Shown piece after piece: positions 1-7,237 of a DNA stretch of 9,605 nt; position 1 is the stretch's first letter; each line of letters starts with the position of its first letter. The notes under the pieces were generated by a model. That model searched no databases. It saw nothing but the letters and a program-made list of their open reading frames with translations, and was not told the origin of the DNA. The stretch covers positions 1 to 9,605 of the forward strand of contig USSZ01000036.1 in assembly GCA_900557645.1 (NCBI GenBank), written 5' to 3'. Made by a program: the position numbers and the translations under genes. The DNA is from an uncultured Eubacteriales bacterium. GTDB taxonomy: Bacteria; Bacillota; Clostridia; Christensenellales; UBA1242.

Positions 1-1104
1 AATCAAAAAGTAAATGCTTTATATAATGAAGAAGCTTATGTTGTTGAAGGACTTCCTGAAACAGTTGATGTTATGTTAATTGGTAGAAAATCAAATCTTT
101 ATTTAGCAAAACAACAATTAACATTAAATGATAGTGTAGTAGTGGATTTAAGAAATTTAAAACCAGGAACACATGAGGTTGAATTAAAGTATTCAAAAAT
201 GTTTACTTCAGTTGATTATAAACTAGATCCATCAAGAGTAACTGTTGTTATATATGAAAAGATGTCTGAATCTATTAATATATCTTCAGAAATAATGAAT
301 GAAAAATCCCTTGATTCTAAATATAATATTTCTAATGTTACTTTCAGTAGAGATGAAGTGTATATAAAAGGACCAAAATATAAATTAGAACAAGTAGCAG
401 TTGTAAAAGCATTAATTGATGTTAAAAAAATAGTTAATCCAAGTGTTGGTACAACTACTTTAAAAGAAGTTCCACTTGCAGCATATGATGTTAATGGTAA
501 AAAATTAGATATTGAAATAGTACCTGAAACAGTAGATGTAACACTTACTATTACTTCTCCAAGCAAAGAAGTACCATTAAAGGTAATTCCTGAAGGTGAA
601 GTAGCGTTTGGAAAATCACTTGATGCGATTACATTAAGTCAAACTAAAGTAACTGTTTATGGTGATGAAGAAACACTTAAGAATATATCTTCAATACCAG
701 TTAAGATAAATGTTGAAAAGCTTGATAAAAATACAGAATACAATGTTAATATATCTAAGCCAAGTGGCGTTAAAGAAATGAGTATATCTACGGTAGTAGT
801 TAAAGTAACATTAACTTCGACTAATGAAAAAACAGTAGATGGTGTGTTAATTGAAACAAGAAATCTTGAAAATGGATATTCTGCTCAAGCTGCCAGTGCA
901 AGTGATAGTACAGTGTCTGTAATTGTAAAAGGAACAAATGCCAATATTAATGCAATTAAGAAAGAAGATATTCATGCTTATGTTGACTTAAAAGGACTTG
1001 GGGTAGGAACACATACAGTCACAGTTAATGTTACAGGGGATGATGTTAAATTACAATATGCTCCTAAAACAACAACCGTAACAATTGTTATAACAAAAAA
1101 ATAA
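1..1104 (+). CDS. cdaR: CdaR-like YbbR-repeat protein, 3' part (5' end outside window)
   Basis: The frame is open from base 1, so the ATG at 73 is internal and the gene starts upstream of the window. The visible 367 residues are a string of YbbR repeats. Repeat 1 is the end of one copy (GLPETVDV, then a VDLRNLKPGTHEV strand pattern). Repeats 2, 3 and 4 cover about residues 90-185, 190-275 and 278-367 of the fragment. The last has the hallmark YVDLKGLGVGTHTVTV. CdaR in Bacillus-type bacteria has an N-terminal membrane helix and about four extracytoplasmic YbbR repeats, and it modulates the membrane diadenylate cyclase CdaA (c-di-AMP synthesis). The helix and cdaA itself would lie to the left, unseen. 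The usual downstream partner glmM is absent: the gene ends in a terminator that overlaps its stop codon. Family assignment is firm; the exact regulatory role is inferred. Confidence 0.88.
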   Translation, partial: NQKVNALYNEEAYVVEGLPETVDVMLIGRKSNLYLAKQQLTLNDSVVVDLRNLKPGTHEVELKYSKMFTSVDYKLDPSRVTVVIYEKMSESINISSEIMNEKSLDSKYNISNVTFSRDEVYIKGPKYKLEQVAVVKALIDVKKIVNPSVGTTTLKEVPLAAYDVNGKKLDIEIVPETVDVTLTITSPSKEVPLKVIPEGEVAFGKSLDAITLSQTKVTVYGDEETLKNISSIPVKINVEKLDKNTEYNVNISKPSGVKEMSISTVVVKVTLTSTNEKTVDGVLIETRNLENGYSAQAASASDSTVSVIVKGTNANINAIKKEDIHAYVDLKGLGVGTHTVTVNVTGDDVKLQYAPKTTTVTIVITKK

Positions 1105-1130
1105 ACTCTTTTTAGAGTTTTTTTTATTTT
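1103..1130. terminator. Bidirectional intrinsic terminator between cdaR and the DUF378 gene
   Basis: A 7-bp stem AAACTCT (1103-1109) / AGAGTTT (1114-1120) closes a TTTT loop. On the plus strand it is followed by TTTTTATTTT (1121-1130). On the minus strand the same stem is followed by ATTTTTTTG, a good U-tract for the converging gene. The stem begins inside the cdaR stop codon, and the minus-strand gene's stop (1124-1126) lies in the T tract. The stem is short and AT-rich, but its placement between convergent genes supports it. Confidence 0.8.
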
Positions 1131-1321
1131 ATATCTATATCTTTTATAAGAAGACCAATATTAATAAGTCCTGCTATTCCAACTAAAATATATACAATTT
1201 TTGTAAGTGTGCCTTCGCCAAAGATAAATGTAACTAAGTTAAAATCAAATAATCCGATAAGTCCCCAGTTAATCGCACCAATTATAGTTAAGAATAAACA
1301 AATTTTTTGTAAAGTAATCAT
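1124..1321 (-). CDS. Small membrane protein of the DUF378 (YuzA-like) family
   Basis: A 65-residue protein with two hydrophobic helices, about residues 6-29 and 40-59. It carries the DUF378 signature: IGAINWGLIGLFDFNLV followed by FGEG and a second helix KIVYILVGIAGL. The function of this family is unknown; it is a short integral membrane protein found widely in bacteria. The frame stays open 19 codons further upstream (ATG at 1378). I chose the start at 1319-1321 because an AAAAGGAGG ribosome binding site sits six bases before it, and because MITLQKICLFL matches the usual family N-terminus, whereas the extra upstream residues are Asn/Tyr/Lys-rich and unlike the family. It converges on cdaR and is divergent from typA. 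No convincing promoter was found for it in the 171-base gap. Confidence 0.85.
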   Translation of the reverse strand: MITLQKICLFLTIIGAINWGLIGLFDFNLVTFIFGEGTLTKIVYILVGIAGLINIGLLIKDIDIK

Positions 1322-1327
1322 AGTTTT

Positions 1328-1333
1328 CCTCCT
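1328..1333 (-). promoter_or_regulatory. Ribosome binding site that decides the DUF378 start
   Basis: AGGAGG on the minus strand, six bases upstream of the ATG at 1319-1321. The longer frame beginning at 1378 has no comparable site, so this fixes the shorter start. Confidence 0.85.
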
Positions 1334-1443
1334 TTTATATTCATAATTATCATAATCAAAAAAAATAAAATTATTCATGAATATAAAAATAAATTAAAAA
1401 TATTTGAATTTAACAGAAAAGTGAATTTTTATATTTATCTTAC

Positions 1444-1472
1444 TTGAAAAAAATATTACATTGTGCTAAAAT
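1444..1472 (+). promoter_or_regulatory. Extended -10 promoter for typA
   Basis: -35 TTGAAA (1444-1449), a 17-base spacer, then -10 TAAAAT (1467-1472), preceded by the TGn element TGC (1464-1466). Transcription should start near 1479, leaving a short leader of about 14 bases with AAAGG (1483-1487) as the ribosome binding site. The elements match the sigma-A consensus well and lie immediately before the gene. Confidence 0.75.
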
Positions 1473-1492
1473 ATAACGGTTAAAAGGTAGAA

Positions 1493-3331
1493 ATGAAAAT
1501 GAAAAACGAAAAAATTAGAAATATTGCTATTATTGCCCATGTTGACCATGGTAAAACATCACTTGTAAATGAACTTCTTAAACAAGGAAGCGTTTTTCGT
1601 GATAATCAAGTTATAGAAGATAGAGTAATGGATTCTAATGCTCTTGAGAGAGAAAGGGGAATTACAATTTTATCTAAAAATTGTTCTTGTCTTTATAATG
1701 ATGTAAAAATCAATATTATTGATACTCCAGGACACGCTGATTTTGGTGGAGAAGTTGAAAGAGTTTTAAAGATGGTTGATGGCGTTTTGCTTGTTGTTGA
1801 TGCTTATGAAGGTCCAATGCCACAAACTAGATTTGTTCTTGAAAAAGCACTTGCTTTGAAATTAAAGGTCATTGTTGTTATTAATAAAATAGACAGACAA
1901 GATGCCAGAATAAATGAAGTTATTGACGAGGTTCTTGAATTATTTTTGGAACTTGACGCAAACGAAGAACAACTTAATTCACCATTTGTTTTTGTATCGG
2001 CAAGACAAGGAATTGCAAGTATAGATAAAAATGTCAAGGGTTCGGACATGAAACCATTATTTGAAAAAATAATTGAATATATCCCAGCACCAGAAGGTGA
2101 AGAAAATGCTCCTTGCCAAATGCTTGTATCATCGGCCGAACATAATGATTATGTTGGAAAACTTGCTGTTGGAAAAATCAGCAGAGGCACTTTAAAAGTT
2201 GGTCAAAACATTGTTCTTTGTAATTTCCATGATCAAAGCAAGAAAATCAGGTCAAAGGTCGTTAGTCTCTTTGTTTTTGAAGGTTTAAAGAAAACTCCTG
2301 TTCAAAGTGCAACAGTTGGTGAAATTGTTTGTGTTGCAGGACTTGAAGGAATTCAAATTGGTGATACCATTTGCGATAGTGAATGTGTTGAGCCTATTGA
2401 ATTTGTTAAAATTGCTGAACCTAGTGTAGAAATGACTTTTATGGTTAATGATAGTCCTTTTGCTGGTAAGGAAGGGAAATTTGTAACTTCTAGACATTTG
2501 AGAGATAGATTATATAAGGAAGCAGTTAAAGATCTTTCACTCAGGGTTGAAGATGGTGCAACTGCAGAACAATTCAAAGTAAGTGGCAGAGGCGAAATGC
2601 ATCTTTCAATTCTTATTGAAAATATGAGACGTGATGGATATGAATTTCAAGTTTCTATGCCAAAAGTTTTAATAAAAGAGATTAATGGTGTAAAATGCGA
2701 ACCAATTGATAGATTGTTTCTTGATGTCCCTGAAGACTGCACAGGAACGGTAATGCAGAAAATGGGAGTTAGAAAGGGAGAACTTGTTCAAATGACACCT
2801 CATGGAAATAGAATGAAAATGGAATTTTTAATTCCTTCAAGAGGTCTATTTGGATTTAAGAGTGAACTTTTGACGGATACAAAAGGTGAAGGTGTTATTA
2901 ATTCAATTTTCTATGATTATGAACCATGGAAAGGAGAAATAAAACGTAGAGATTATGGCTCATTAATCGCTCATGAAAGTGGAGAATCTATTGTTTATGG
3001 GTTATACAATGCACAAGAAAGAGGTGATTTATTTATAGGACCTGGAGTCCCTGTTTATGCAGGTATGGTTGTAGGAGCAAATCCTAAAGGCGATGATATT
3101 GTAGTAAATGTATGTAAAAAGAAACATCTTTCAAACTGCCGTGCTTCTGGTTCTGATGATGCTTTAAGATTGACACCACCAAGAAAAATGAGTCTAGAAG
3201 ATGATATTGAGTTTTTGGCAGATGATGAAATTCTTGAGGTTACACCAAAGAGTTTAAGAATACGAAAAATAATTCTTGATCATAATTTACGTTTAAGAGA
3301 ACGAGGCAAAGTTTTAAGAGGTGAAATTTAA
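1493..3331 (+). CDS. typA: Translational GTPase TypA/BipA
   Basis: This is a full-length (612 aa) ribosome-associated GTPase of the EF-G-like TypA/BipA family, which acts in ribosome assembly and in growth under cold or stress. The GTPase motifs are all present: AHVDHGKT (residues 15-22), RERGITI (53-59), DTPGH (77-81), NKID (131-134) and SAR (169-171). These are followed by a beta-barrel domain II, then an EF-G-like domain with VSGRGEMHLSILIENMRRDG. The BipA-specific C-terminal domain has RASGSDDALRLTPPR and ADDEILEVTPKSLRIRK, which separates it from EF-G and LepA. The start at 1493 follows AAAGG by five bases. A second ATG two codons later is possible but has a poorer spacing. It has its own promoter, and no terminator is visible after it, so some read-through into the dnaB run is possible. 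Confidence 0.97.
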   Translation: MKMKNEKIRNIAIIAHVDHGKTSLVNELLKQGSVFRDNQVIEDRVMDSNALERERGITILSKNCSCLYNDVKINIIDTPGHADFGGEVERVLKMVDGVLLVVDAYEGPMPQTRFVLEKALALKLKVIVVINKIDRQDARINEVIDEVLELFLELDANEEQLNSPFVFVSARQGIASIDKNVKGSDMKPLFEKIIEYIPAPEGEENAPCQMLVSSAEHNDYVGKLAVGKISRGTLKVGQNIVLCNFHDQSKKIRSKVVSLFVFEGLKKTPVQSATVGEIVCVAGLEGIQIGDTICDSECVEPIEFVKIAEPSVEMTFMVNDSPFAGKEGKFVTSRHLRDRLYKEAVKDLSLRVEDGATAEQFKVSGRGEMHLSILIENMRRDGYEFQVSMPKVLIKEINGVKCEPIDRLFLDVPEDCTGTVMQKMGVRKGELVQMTPHGNRMKMEFLIPSRGLFGFKSELLTDTKGEGVINSIFYDYEPWKGEIKRRDYGSLIAHESGESIVYGLYNAQERGDLFIGPGVPVYAGMVVGANPKGDDIVVNVCKKKHLSNCRASGSDDALRLTPPRKMSLEDDIEFLADDEILEVTPKSLRIRKIILDHNLRLRERGKVLRGEI

Positions 3332-3480
3332 AAAAATAAAATAATAAAAATGTTAAAATAAAAAATAAATAAAAATAATAATTAAAAATAAATAATTAAA
3401 AAATTAATGAAATTATTTTCAAAATATATTTTTATTTGTTAAAATATTAAAAATAATTTATTTTTCATTTATTTATAAAA
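3332..3480. other. Extremely AT-rich intergenic segment upstream of the dnaB gene run
   Basis: By direct count only five of 149 bases are G or C (at 3352, 3409, 3420, 3438 and 3466). The left part is A-rich on the plus strand and the right part is more T-rich. It contains two copies of TGTTAAAATA (3351-3360 and 3437-3446) and no coding frame or clear hairpin terminator. It probably holds the promoter for the downstream genes with A/T tracts above it. Bent or easily melted DNA, or binding of a nucleoid protein, is possible but not shown. Confidence 0.7.
3417..3445 (+). promoter_or_regulatory. Candidate extended -10 promoter for the orf88-dnaB-gltX run
   Basis: TGT-TAAAAT (3437-3445) is an extended -10 very similar to the typA one (TGC-TAAAAT). 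The base positions for a -35 at 17-base spacing read TTTCAA (3417-3422), a poor match, so the call rests on the TGn -10. The background is nearly all A/T, so chance matches are likely. Confidence 0.4.
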
Positions 3481-3492
3481 GGAGATATATAG

Positions 3493-3759
3493 ATGCTTTT
3501 ACCAAAAGAAGGTAGAGATTTGAGAAAGACTTCTAAACGCTTGATGTGGTTTTTGCTTGGTGTATTTATTTTGGACGCATTTATATGTTTCCTTTTTTTC
3601 AAATACACACAAATGAATAAGGTTCTCGCAGGATTTATTATTATATGTATCACTGGAGTTTTATACTTGCTCTTTTTGTTTATATGTGCTAAAATTGATA
3701 AAAAGAAGAAAGAAAAACTTGAAAAGTCGGGAAAGAAAGACCCATTTTCACATAACTAG
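3493..3759 (+). CDS. Small two-helix membrane protein upstream of dnaB
   Basis: An 88-residue protein not recognised as a named family. It has a basic N-terminus (residues 5-17, K/R-rich), a first membrane helix at about 18-37, a short polar turn, and a second helix at about 44-66. A highly charged tail follows, with IDKKKKEKLEKSGKKD. The positive charge on both ends predicts a hairpin with both termini in the cytoplasm. AGGAG (3480-3484) lies eight bases before the ATG, so translation is well supported. Only eight bases separate it from dnaB, and the dnaB ribosome binding site overlaps its TAG stop, so the two are probably translationally coupled. A role in the envelope or linked to replication would be guesswork. 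Confidence 0.8.
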   Translation: MLLPKEGRDLRKTSKRLMWFLLGVFILDAFICFLFFKYTQMNKVLAGFIIICITGVLYLLFLFICAKIDKKKKEKLEKSGKKDPFSHN

Positions 3760-3763
3760 GAGG
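3758..3763 (+). promoter_or_regulatory. dnaB ribosome binding site overlapping the upstream stop codon
   Basis: AGGAGG begins inside the TAG stop (3757-3759) of the 88-residue gene and sits four bases before the dnaB ATG at 3768. This arrangement suggests that ribosomes ending on the small gene help start dnaB. Confidence 0.8.
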
Positions 3764-3767
3764 AAAT

Positions 3768-5210
3768 ATGGCAGATTTTAAAATCATGCCTCATAATATA
3801 GAAGCAGAGCAGGCTGTGCTTGGTTGTATATTAATTGATATTCAAGCACAGGCAGACATTCTAGGCATTATGAAAGAAGATGATTTCTATTCAGAATCTC
3901 ATAGAAACATCTTCTTTGTTATGAATAAAGTTTATCAAAGGTCTATTCCTGTTGATTTTGTTACTCTTTCAGACCAACTTGATAAAGATAAACTTCTTGA
4001 TAAGGTAGGTGGTATTGAGTATATTACAACATTAACAAATGTTGTTCCTTCTGCAGCAAACTTTAGTTATTATTGTGATATTGTAAAGTCAGATTCTATA
4101 AGACGTAAACTTATATCTTCTGGTCAACATATCATAGAAGAAGCATATAACAATGAAGATAAAGACCAATCATTAAAATTTGCACAAAAAGAAATTTTTG
4201 ATATCGCAGAAAAAGAAGGTGGTTCAACTCTTGAACATGTTGGAAAACCTGATGGTGCAATTAAAAAAGTTATTGATAAATTTGATAGAATTGCAAAAGA
4301 TCCAACTTCAATTAATGGAATTCCTACTGGATTTAAAGAATTTGACCAAATAACAAATGGTCTTCAAAATTCTGATCTTATTTTGCTTGCAGCACGTCCT
4401 GGAGTTGGTAAAACATCTTTTTCTATGAATATACTTGTAAATGCTGCTGTTGAAAATGGTAAAAAATGTGCAATATTTTCTCTTGAAATGAGCAGAGAAC
4501 AACTTATGCAGAGAGCAATTTGTTCTCTTGCTAAAGTAAGTATGGCAAAAGCATTAAATGGGACAATGACACCAGAAGAGTGGAATAGAATTTGGACAGC
4601 CACAAAAAAACTTGAACAAAGTGGACTTTATATTGATGACTCTTCTTTAACAACACCTGCTGATGTTCTTGCAAAGTGCAGAAGACTTAAGGCTAAAGAA
4701 AATATTGATTTAATTATGATTGATTATATTCAACTTATGTCTTCAGGAAGTGGGCGAAAAAATGAAAATCGTCAGAATGAAGTAAGTGATATTTCAAGAA
4801 ACTTAAAGATTGCTGCAAAGGAATTGAATGTCCCTATAATTGTTCTTTCACAATTATCTCGTGGAGTTGAAAGTAGGCAGGGTGATCATAGACCTCTTTT
4901 GTCAGATTTACGTGATTCGGGTGCGATTGAACAAGATGCTGATATTGTTTTATTTTTGTATAATCCAGAAAAATATAATGATGTTCCACAAGAAGATGAA
5001 CCAGGGACGGTTGAACTTATTATTGCAAAACATAGAAATGGTAGAACTGGCACTGTAAAACTTAGATGGATTGGAGAATATACAACTTTTGTTAATTTGA
5101 ATGAGAAACTTTTGCTTCCAAAAAAAGAACAACATATTGAAGCAAGCAAAATTGAAGAAACACCACTTGAAAATACATCTGATGTTGATGTGTTTGGTGA
5201 TGAAGATTAA
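3768..5210 (+). CDS. dnaB: Replicative DNA helicase DnaB (DnaC in Bacillus naming)
   Basis: A full-length 480-residue hexameric helicase that unwinds DNA at the replication fork. The N-terminal domain opens with the family signature PHNIEAEQAVLGCIL (residues 8-22). The RecA-like C-terminal domain carries Walker A ARPGVGKT (209-216), the catalytic Glu in FSLEM (E240), Walker B LIMIDYIQLM (315-324, D319), and the conserved LSQLSRGVESR and SDLRDSGAIEQDAD (379-392). The KHRNG motif (421-425) supplies the basic and arginine-finger residues. The protein ends in an acidic tail. There is no intein, although dnaB is a frequent intein host. It is the second gene of the run beginning at 3493. The next gene starts 15 bases after the stop. 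The usual Firmicute neighbours rplI and gdpP are not adjacent here. Confidence 0.97.
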   Translation: MADFKIMPHNIEAEQAVLGCILIDIQAQADILGIMKEDDFYSESHRNIFFVMNKVYQRSIPVDFVTLSDQLDKDKLLDKVGGIEYITTLTNVVPSAANFSYYCDIVKSDSIRRKLISSGQHIIEEAYNNEDKDQSLKFAQKEIFDIAEKEGGSTLEHVGKPDGAIKKVIDKFDRIAKDPTSINGIPTGFKEFDQITNGLQNSDLILLAARPGVGKTSFSMNILVNAAVENGKKCAIFSLEMSREQLMQRAICSLAKVSMAKALNGTMTPEEWNRIWTATKKLEQSGLYIDDSSLTTPADVLAKCRRLKAKENIDLIMIDYIQLMSSGSGRKNENRQNEVSDISRNLKIAAKELNVPIIVLSQLSRGVESRQGDHRPLLSDLRDSGAIEQDADIVLFLYNPEKYNDVPQEDEPGTVELIIAKHRNGRTGTVKLRWIGEYTTFVNLNEKLLLPKKEQHIEASKIEETPLENTSDVDVFGDED

Positions 5211-5213
5211 TAA

Positions 5214-5221
5214 AAAGGGGG
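5214..5221 (+). promoter_or_regulatory. Unusual G5 ribosome binding site of the 329-residue gene
   Basis: AAAGGGGG with GGGGG at 5217-5221, four bases before the ATG at 5226. It can pair with the CCUCC anti-SD with one G-U pair. The same eight bases at the same distance precede the next gene, whereas the other genes here use AGGAGG-like sites. Confidence 0.7.
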
Positions 5222-5225
5222 AAGT

Positions 5226-6215
5226 ATGGCAGAAAATAAAGCAAAAGAAAGTAAAGGTTATAGCACTGGCAATGGTAAAAGATGGCTTATTTTATTAGGA
5301 GTCTTGGTTCTTATTGCAGTGATTGTTGTGGTTATTCTTTTAGTTATTCCTGCAAATACATTTAGTATGGTTGAAACATTGCAAACTGCTTCAACAAATA
5401 CATTTTTATTAAGTGAGAGCGAAAAAGATAATTATAACAGTTTTAAAACAAAGATTTCTGGGAATACGCTTGTTAATTATTACTCACAAGAAATGAATGA
5501 TATTATAATTTTGTCCGAAAGCCTTTCTGATGTTGTAATATACTATAATCAATTTATGGCTTTTGCTGAAGATAATAATGTTTTAAAAGATAATTATAAA
5601 GTTGTTAAAGATAATCTTGATGAAGCATTTGATGAGCAAGATAAGATGAATAATCTTTTGATTGATATATCAAAACTTGCAGATACTTCTGCTTCATATC
5701 TTCAAAATGCTATGGTAGATTTTAGAACTAATTATTATCATTGGCTTGAAAATTATAAAGATGCTTTTATTGGTTTAGCAAAATGCTATCAAGGGTGTTT
5801 CCCAAATTCTATTACAAATAATAATGCTTCAACTATAATTTTAAATGCAGTAAATGATTTTGTTAATGTAATTACAAATGATTTTAAACTTCTTGTAAGT
5901 TCTGATGTAAAGGCAGACATCTCAAGTAGTAATTACAATTATTCATCTCATGGGAAAATTCTATATTTTGAAAGTTTTGTAGATGCTTATATTAATGATA
6001 ATTCTGACATTAATGGATATGTTTTTAGTGCAAGTCTTCAAGAAAAATATCAAAAAATAAACAATTTTTTCACAAAATATAATGAAAAGAATTTCTATGA
6101 AATAATAAATTCTATTAGTAATTCATCAAATTATCCTATAACAAAAACTTATGATGTTGAAGATAATGAAGGGTTATATTTGGAAGTAAAAGAATTTTTA
6201 GATCAAAGGGGGTAA
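5226..6215 (+). CDS. Uncharacterised membrane-anchored extracytoplasmic protein (329 aa)
   Basis: I do not recognise this family. The N-terminus is polar and basic (ending KRW at 18-20), followed by one strong membrane helix at about residues 20-41. The positive-inside rule puts the remaining 290 residues outside the membrane. That part looks mostly helical and is rich in Asn, Ser, Tyr, Asp and Lys, with low sequence complexity in places (for example ITNNNAS). It has one Cys pair in a CX3C arrangement (AKCYQGC). No enzyme motif or known binding domain is visible. It starts 15 bases after dnaB and ends one base before the next gene, so it is clearly part of the run. Its C-terminal half contains NDFKLLV, which resembles NDFRLVL in the following protein, and both have SFKT just after the anchor. 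The two may be diverged paralogues. Expression is likely; function is unknown. Confidence 0.75.
   Translation: MAENKAKESKGYSTGNGKRWLILLGVLVLIAVIVVVILLVIPANTFSMVETLQTASTNTFLLSESEKDNYNSFKTKISGNTLVNYYSQEMNDIIILSESLSDVVIYYNQFMAFAEDNNVLKDNYKVVKDNLDEAFDEQDKMNNLLIDISKLADTSASYLQNAMVDFRTNYYHWLENYKDAFIGLAKCYQGCFPNSITNNNASTIILNAVNDFVNVITNDFKLLVSSDVKADISSSNYNYSSHGKILYFESFVDAYINDNSDINGYVFSASLQEKYQKINNFFTKYNEKNFYEIINSISNSSNYPITKTYDVEDNEGLYLEVKEFLDQRG
6205..6212 (+). promoter_or_regulatory. Unusual G5 ribosome binding site of the 336-residue gene
   Basis: AAAGGGGG inside the last codons of the upstream gene, ending directly before its TAA and four bases before the ATG at 6217. It is nearly a copy of the site at 5214-5221, and the adjacency implies translational coupling. 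Confidence 0.7.
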
Positions 6216-6216
6216 T

Positions 6217-7227
6217 ATGGTTAAAAAAAGAAATATAATATTATCAATTTTGGCAGTTATTCTTGTTAGTGCAAGTTTTATATTTTTTGCATGTGGTGAT
6301 ACTGGAAACGCAAAAGATACATTTCAATCATTTAAGACGACATTAGAAACATATAAAGCAAATGATGATTTATTTTCAACAGGTGAAATAGAAAATATTT
6401 CAACTGAATTTTATTTGAATAATTTTTATAAAAAAGATAGTAGTGGAAGTCAAATTAAAGATGATGAGAACTATATTATTTTAAATTCTGTAGGATTAAA
6501 TTTTATTAATAAATATTATGTTATGTTTGAAAATCTTGAAGGTAATTATGACTTTAATCCAGTTAATGAAAGTTTAAAAAAGATGAATGAAAGTTATGAT
6601 GCTTTAAAAATAGAAAATCAAAATCTTACAAATATTGAAAGCACTGCAGAATATGATGTTTATAATGGTTATTTTGCAAGATATAAGTTATATTCAAAAA
6701 ATTTTATCAATGAAGTTTATAATGTTGCTTTAAATCTTGGAGATTTCTTTGCAAATAAAGTGAATGTTGCATCAAAAATTGGCACAGACGAGCAAACAGA
6801 TGATTATTTAAAATTCTATATAGATTATCAATTAATTTTGGTGTTTAATGATTTTAGATTGGTATTAATGCAAAGTTGTGAAGGACAAGTCTTAAATCAT
6901 CAAATATACTCTTCTGCTTCATCAAATTTGAAAAATTTTGCAAAGAATGTTCAAGCAAAAGAAGTCAAAACTTTATCACTAGAAAAAGTAAATGAAATTA
7001 AATCTATTTTTGATGCATTTAATAATCAAAGAAAGTCTTATTTAACGGCTGTTAATGGGTTTTCTTTATATCAATATTTAACTGCTTATGATAGTTCTAT
7101 TGAAGCATATGTTAAAGCAGAAAGTAATGCTGACACATATTATAATCAATTATTAAATTATTATTGTTCAAGTAATAATTATATATCATTATTTTATAAT
7201 TATTTGACAGCAAACTTAATTAATTAA
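6217..7227 (+). CDS. Uncharacterised lipoprotein (336 aa), likely partner or paralogue of the upstream protein
   Basis: I do not recognise this family. The N-terminus is a lipoprotein-type signal: MVKKR, a hydrophobic stretch at about residues 6-24, then FFAC with the acceptor Cys at 26, followed by GDTG. The position -3 residue is Phe rather than the commoner Leu/Val, but this fits relaxed lipobox rules. The mature part is about 310 residues, apparently helical, rich in Asn, Tyr, Ser and Lys, with no catalytic motif that I can see. It contains an NDFRLVL segment, and its early SFKT matches the upstream protein. The total lengths are almost equal. Its start lies one base after the previous stop, and gltX begins ten bases after its own stop. 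A surface or cell-wall interface role is inferred from the anchor only. Confidence 0.75.
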   Translation: MVKKRNIILSILAVILVSASFIFFACGDTGNAKDTFQSFKTTLETYKANDDLFSTGEIENISTEFYLNNFYKKDSSGSQIKDDENYIILNSVGLNFINKYYVMFENLEGNYDFNPVNESLKKMNESYDALKIENQNLTNIESTAEYDVYNGYFARYKLYSKNFINEVYNVALNLGDFFANKVNVASKIGTDEQTDDYLKFYIDYQLILVFNDFRLVLMQSCEGQVLNHQIYSSASSNLKNFAKNVQAKEVKTLSLEKVNEIKSIFDAFNNQRKSYLTAVNGFSLYQYLTAYDSSIEAYVKAESNADTYYNQLLNYYCSSNNYISLFYNYLTANLIN

Positions 7228-7237
7228 GAGGAGTAAA

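Noticed and set aside
216..566. Open frame on the minus strand opposite cdaR
   Set aside because: It lies wholly opposite well-supported YbbR repeats, and has no ribosome binding site or recognisable family.
1322..1378. Longer N-terminus (84 aa) for the DUF378 protein
   Set aside because: The AGGAGG site and the family's usual N-terminus both point to the start at 1321.
1804..2577. Several minus-strand open frames opposite typA
   Set aside because: They are opposite conserved GTPase and EF-G-like domains; their translations are Ser/Asn/Phe-rich antisense composition with no motif.
3390..3418. Inverted repeat AAATAATT / AATTATTT as a typA terminator
   Set aside because: An eight-base all-A/T match is expected by chance in this composition, and there is no T tract after it.
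4391..4420. Possible intein in dnaB at Walker A
   Set aside because: The Walker A region is uninterrupted and the protein has normal length.
4308..5149. Minus-strand and plus-strand alternative frames over dnaB
   Set aside because: They overlap the conserved helicase domain completely and carry no initiation signals.
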